In this document: positions 37,307 through 40,384 of the stretch, in pieces
How positions within the stretch are numbered: the first letter of the stretch is position 1
Layout of the letters: each line of letters starts with the position of its first letter
Source of the DNA: Fusibacter paucivorans
Lineage (GTDB): Bacteria > Bacillota > Clostridia > Peptostreptococcales > Acidaminobacteraceae
Direction: 5' to 3'
Assembly: GCF_018390735.1 (NCBI RefSeq)
Contig: NZ_JAHBCL010000035.1
Span: 1 to 40,384 of the forward strand
Length of the DNA stretch: 40,384 bases
Translations under genes and position numbers: made by a program
Notes under the pieces: generated by a model
The model's input: the letters and a program-made list of their open reading frames with translations, nothing else
Databases searched by the model: none
What the model was told of the DNA's origin: nothing

Positions 37307-37998
37307 AGCGCATCCTAATCATCGAAGATGAACTCGATATTGCAGAACTGGAAAAGGATTATCTTGAAATAAACGGCTATACCGTCGATATCATTCAAAA
37401 CGGTGCAGAAGGTTTTAAACGCGCATTGAGCAATCAATACCATCTCATCATTCTCGATATTATGCTGCCTGAAATGGACGGTTATAAAATCTGTCGCGAA
37501 ATCAGAGGAATCGTCGATATCCCCATCATCATCGTTTCCGCAAAGAAAGATGAAATCGATAAAATCAGAGGACTTGGCATCGGTGCAGATGATTATATCA
37601 CCAAACCCTTTTCACCGCAGGAACTCGTCGCACGGATCAAATCGCACTTATCCCGTTATGAACGGCTTAAAAACAATTCCAGCATCAGCGTGAAAGAACT
37701 GCATTTCAACACCCTCCGCATCGAACCCGAAACGCGACGCGTCTATTTAGCCGAGCGGGAAATTATACTGACCACAAAGGAATTTGACCTGTTGCTTTTT
37801 TTGGCATCAAACCCCGATATCGTCTTTAACAAAGATGCGCTCTTCGAAAAGATCTGGGGGCTAGACAGCCTAGGCGACGTCGCGACTGTAACCGTTCACA
37901 TTCGAAAGCTCAGAGAAAAAATAGAACAGGATCCATCTGATCCCAAATATATTGAAACCATCTGGGGCGCAGGCTACCGTTTTAAAAAGAGCCTTTAA
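37303..37998 (+). CDS. OmpR-family response regulator of the efflux operon
   Basis: The protein has 231 residues from GTG 37303 after AGAGGAGGTATCACC. The open frame further upstream lies inside the kinase gene and is not used. The receiver domain has acidic residues (IIEDE), phospho-Asp 52 in LIILDIMLPEMDGY, and Lys in ITKPFSPQELVARI. The C-terminal winged helix contains LTTKEFDLLLFLASNPDIVF and VTVHIRKLREKIE...IWGAGYRF. It is the last gene of the operon before the terminator at 38097. Confidence 0.95.
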   Translation: MKRILIIEDELDIAELEKDYLEINGYTVDIIQNGAEGFKRALSNQYHLIILDIMLPEMDGYKICREIRGIVDIPIIIVSAKKDEIDKIRGLGIGADDYITKPFSPQELVARIKSHLSRYERLKNNSSISVKELHFNTLRIEPETRRVYLAEREIILTTKEFDLLLFLASNPDIVFNKDALFEKIWGLDSLGDVATVTVHIRKLREKIEQDPSDPKYIETIWGAGYRFKKSL

Positions 37999-38096
37999 CC
38001 GTTCCGCAATGACACACGTGTCGTTTTGTCAAACCCATTATGTCTTACCACCTTTATAAGCTTTTCAGGTTTATTCTGAACGTGACAATTATCCGC

Positions 38097-38131
38097 AAAA
38101 AAATCGCCCTTTTTATTGGGCGATTTTTCAT
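38097..38131. terminator. Bidirectional terminator between the efflux operon and thiT
   Basis: AAAAATCGCCC and GGGCGATTTTT flank an 8-nt loop, with A-run on one side and T-run on the other. It can stop the plus-strand efflux operon and the minus-strand thiT transcript. Confidence 0.85.
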
Positions 38132-38190
38132 TCAAAAGTAAAACGACTTTTCAATTGTATCCGTCAATGATTGACGTTGGCTTGCATTTT

Positions 38191-38736
38191 CTAAATGCCG
38201 GAACGCTTCAACGGGCCGTAAATAAAAGCAAAGATAACAGCCGTTAGCACAAACTCTGGGATGAGATAAGAGGCATTGTAGACAATTGAATAAATCAGCG
38301 GCGACTGTCCTTCCGGCGCATAGGCTCCGAAGACGACGACGCCTGAAATCACATGTCCGGCAAATCGGAAGAAGATGCCAATAAACATCCCGACAAGACA
38401 CTTGCCCAGCGGATCCTTCATGCGCGCGATATAACCCGCCAGTCCAAGCGCTGCAAAAGCGACGATATAGTCGCCTAAAATAGAGATGATGTGAAAGGAC
38501 CACTTTGGTCCCAAAATAAATTGAATAATACCATAAACTGCCCCGACAAAAAGTCCTTTCGAACCGCCCCATCGATAGGCAAAAATAATAATCGGCAACA
38601 TACTGCCCGCTGTAATTGAACCGCCATTCGGCATTTCCCATACCTTAACTAAACTAAGGACATAGGCCAGTGCAATCATCATCGCACCTTCTACCAGCAT
38701 TTTTAAATGACTCTGACTTGCATTTGACTTTTCCAT
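38191..38736 (-). CDS. thiT: Thiamine transporter S component, ECF type
   Basis: ThiT, 181 residues, is the substrate-binding membrane subunit that works with the shared ECF module (EcfA1, EcfA2, EcfT encoded elsewhere). Six hydrophobic segments are visible. The N-terminal segment EGAMMIALAYVLSLVKVWEMPNGGSIT fits the ThiT pattern, and GDYIVAFAALGLAG and FRFAGHVISGVVVFGAYAPEG fit the thiamine-binding part. Length is normal. The start is ATG 38736 after GGAGGAAAGCA. A TPP riboswitch lies upstream, supporting the substrate assignment. Confidence 0.93.
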   Translation of the reverse strand: MEKSNASQSHLKMLVEGAMMIALAYVLSLVKVWEMPNGGSITAGSMLPIIIFAYRWGGSKGLFVGAVYGIIQFILGPKWSFHIISILGDYIVAFAALGLAGYIARMKDPLGKCLVGMFIGIFFRFAGHVISGVVVFGAYAPEGQSPLIYSIVYNASYLIPEFVLTAVIFAFIYGPLKRSGI

Positions 38737-38791
38737 TGCTTTCCTCCATTTTTTTCAGAACATAGAAGACAAGCCCGGGAAGTGCGCAAAT

Positions 38792-38821
38792 AAAAAAACC
38801 GCGTGCATCGCAACACCGGTT
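38792..38821 (-). terminator. TPP-riboswitch-controlled terminator
   Basis: On the minus strand AACCGGTG and CACGCGGTT form an imperfect stem followed by TTTTTTT, about 15 nt after the TPP aptamer and 55 nt before thiT. TPP binding should favour termination. Confidence 0.75.
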
Positions 38822-38835
38822 CTCTTTGGATTTGC

Positions 38836-38918
38836 CACGCTTTCCTCCGCTAGCTTTAACTAGTTCAGGTTCAAAGGGTTACGTTAAACGTTCTCAGCCA
38901 TCGGCACCCCTAGGTGAT
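38836..38918 (-). promoter_or_regulatory. TPP riboswitch (THI element)
   Basis: On the minus strand the conserved pieces occur in order: GGGGTGCC, GGCTGAGA, ACCCTTTGAACCTGA, CTAGTTAAAGCTAGCG and GGAGG. This is a standard TPP aptamer controlling thiT. Confidence 0.95.
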
Positions 38919-38934
38919 CTATGAAACTAAAATC

Positions 38935-38962
38935 ATTATACCACAGCTTGACAAAAACTCAA
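38935..38962 (-). promoter_or_regulatory. thiT promoter
   Basis: On the minus strand TTGAGT (plus 38957-38962), a 16-nt spacer and TATAAT (plus 38935-38940) precede the TPP riboswitch by about 17 nt. Confidence 0.7.
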
Positions 38963-39320
38963 GTCGTGTGCTACAATTTCTATTATTATACGAATGATTG
39001 TCAATTTATCATTGTCTATTGTTCACGTTTTTATTAACAATTGTAAAATTTATACCTGCCCACTAGTCCTAACCCATTAGGATTTTATCATTTTTTGGTT
39101 CCATTATACCTATGATCGCATACTTTTGTTCCAACGAGACAGAACTTTCATATACATTGTCTTTGTGTGTCTATGCATACATCCGACGCGTTCGAAAGCA
39201 CACCAGTACTTTCTACATGAAGAAATTGCATTATTTAAATTTTAATGCTTTCACCACCATTTGTTTTTGCCCGTAAGGCAAAACCAATATGCCGTGATGA
39301 AAATTCACTAAAAGGACATT
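38963..39320. other. Intergenic stretch upstream of the chemoreceptor gene
   Basis: No gene is seen in these roughly 360 bases. A plus-strand TTGACA (38948-38953) and TACAAT 18 nt later could start a long leader toward the chemoreceptor. A small hairpin (TTTTGCC-CGTAA-GGCAAAA) lies near 39266-39284. The pieces GTAA and GCCGTGAT before the gene are only loosely like a flagellar sigma-28 promoter. Confidence 0.35.
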
Positions 39321-40280
39321 ATGCAATTTCCTTACATAGCAAAAGAGAATGGGGGAATTCAAATGAAAGAAAAAACGTTATTCCAAAAGAAAGGTGATGC
39401 GGCAACAAAAAAAGAGAACGCCGCGGCGCAAATGACAAATGGCGATTCAGTGAAAATGTCAAAGATCAAAGCCAAAAAAGAAAAATCATCAAAATTCAAA
39501 AGAAAAAAAAGTGACAAAAAACCGTTAAATGCCAAAGACGGTAAAAGAGTATCATTAAAAGAACGTCTCTTCAAAATGACGCTCTTCAAAAAAAATATGG
39601 TCGGCTATCTTGTCAATCTATTGATTTTATTAGCGATGTCCGCGTATATCTTCACGGGGATTTCACAACTGACCGCGCTGTCGCTATCAATGGGCACAGA
39701 ATACTCGCCGCGCGTCGTTGCCATTATGCGCATTAAACAGCTGACAACACAGATCCATCTTGACATCGAAGAAATCATGGCTGATAAGGCTGAATCCGAT
39801 ACCATGGACGCCATCAAAGATTACTATAAGGAGATTGAATTTTACTTGGACGCCCTCAAAGACGGCGGTTCAAAATACGATGTCACATTAGTCGGCCTTG
39901 AAGATGATGCAGAACTTGCTGAACTTCGCACATCGCTGGAATCTTACTATGCCTTTAAAAACGTTCTGACACAGCGTTATCAAAATAAATTCCAAAATAA
40001 TGCAGCTGATTCTAAAGAAATCGAAACGGCGTTTGATGATTCTTTTAATACCGTTCTTACCAGTTTTACCAACTTGGAAGCAATGATGTACACCGATATG
40101 GATGTCATCCGTGCTGAAACGGATGCTTACGCGTTCAGATTTAAGATGACCACACTTGTCGTTTTTCTCGCAACGATTATTCTGTCATTTCTCATTGGGA
40201 TTTTCGTCACGCGCAATATGACAAGGCCTGTCAAACAAATTAACGACCTGCTCATTGCTATCGCTGTTTCTGATTTCTAG
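39321..40280 (+). CDS. Truncated methyl-accepting chemotaxis protein (sensor and start of HAMP only)
   Basis: The product is 319 residues, or 305 if it starts at ATG 39363. AAAGGACATT precedes 39321 and GGGGGAATTCAA precedes 39363, so both are possible. The N-terminus is an unusually long Lys-rich cytosolic stretch (about 15-90), followed by span 1 (about 93-115). A helical extracytoplasmic ligand domain of the four-helix type follows (about 116-270). Span 2 is TTLVVFLATIILSFLIGIFV. The HAMP start is TRNMTRPVKQINDLLIAIAVSDF, and then TAG. The rest of HAMP and the whole CheA/CheW signalling hairpin are missing. Alone it cannot signal in the usual way. It may be a decayed gene, a true short form, or a gene cut by a rearrangement at 40280. 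Confidence 0.75.
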   Translation: MQFPYIAKENGGIQMKEKTLFQKKGDAATKKENAAAQMTNGDSVKMSKIKAKKEKSSKFKRKKSDKKPLNAKDGKRVSLKERLFKMTLFKKNMVGYLVNLLILLAMSAYIFTGISQLTALSLSMGTEYSPRVVAIMRIKQLTTQIHLDIEEIMADKAESDTMDAIKDYYKEIEFYLDALKDGGSKYDVTLVGLEDDAELAELRTSLESYYAFKNVLTQRYQNKFQNNAADSKEIETAFDDSFNTVLTSFTNLEAMMYTDMDVIRAETDAYAFRFKMTTLVVFLATIILSFLIGIFVTRNMTRPVKQINDLLIAIAVSDF

Positions 40281-40352
40281 TTCTGTCATTGCCTAGCTCA
40301 TAACTCTTGCCGTAGCTAGCTCGCTTATCTTGCCTCAAAAAATGCGTGTAGT

Positions 40353-40373
40353 GGCTGCAGTGTTACTGCAGCC
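40353..40373. other. Perfect small hairpin after the truncated receptor
   Basis: GGCTGCAG and CTGCAGCC flank TGTTA. No T-run follows on the plus strand, so a terminator is not well supported. It could be an end of an inserted element, given the gene truncation 70 nt upstream. Confidence 0.35.
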
Positions 40374-40384
40374 CAATAATCATG

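Noticed and set aside
38132-38641. 169-codon minus-strand frame overlapping thiT
   Set aside because: It is a shadow of thiT in another frame, Cys/Arg-rich and without domain features.
39266-39320. Sigma-28 promoter or c-di-GMP riboswitch upstream of the chemoreceptor
   Set aside because: The GTAA/GCCGTGAT pair does not match in sequence or spacing, and no GEMM core is present.

Overview
The window looks like a low-GC Bacillota chromosome, probably class Clostridia. The basis is purine- and TPP-riboswitch control of guaB and thiT, strong AGGAGG ribosome binding sites, a BmrC/BmrD-type exporter and a MacB-type efflux cassette with its own two-component system. No rRNA, tRNA, CRISPR array or intact transposase was seen. 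Genus is not assigned.

Region 1 (about 1-24,260) is an AT-rich accessory island in which every gene reads on the minus strand. Its centre is one operon (20502 to 10942): a PP2C phosphatase, a 1375-residue Ser/Thr kinase fused to Rossmann-like and RyR-like domains, a free-standing RyR protein, and a DUF4062-STAND NTPase ending in a 14-unit, 42-residue TPR array. Around it lie a second DUF4062-STAND NTPase with only one TPR unit, a membrane protein with a channel-like N-terminus, Rossmann region and RyR domain, a three-gene membrane/coiled-coil operon, three secreted proteins (one papain-like, one frameshifted), a 670-residue orphan, and a TIR-domain protein.

The strongest new signal is regulatory. 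Six transcription units of the island share a promoter: a C-block (AAAAAYCTCCCC[CC]TAA) that ends exactly 25 nt before a TATAAT-like -10, with no -35 hexamer. These units are the frameshifted secreted protein, STAND 1, the papain-like protein, the membrane trio, the kinase operon and the small secreted protein. This ties signalling genes and secreted proteins into one regulon under an unknown activator or sigma factor. I read the island as an uncharacterised phospho-signalling or conflict system; what it does is inference.

Region 2 (24,456-28,160) is core purine metabolism: guaB behind a guanine riboswitch with its terminator, then guaA. Region 3 (28,280-32,420) is a heterodimeric ABC exporter ending in a very long hairpin that has IS3-family-like ends inside it. 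Region 4 (32,498-38,131) is a MacA/MacB-like efflux operon with histidine kinase and response regulator. Region 5 (38,191-38,962) is thiT behind a TPP riboswitch. Region 6 (39,321-end) is a chemoreceptor that stops inside its HAMP segment. Regions 2-6 are visibly richer in G+C than region 1.
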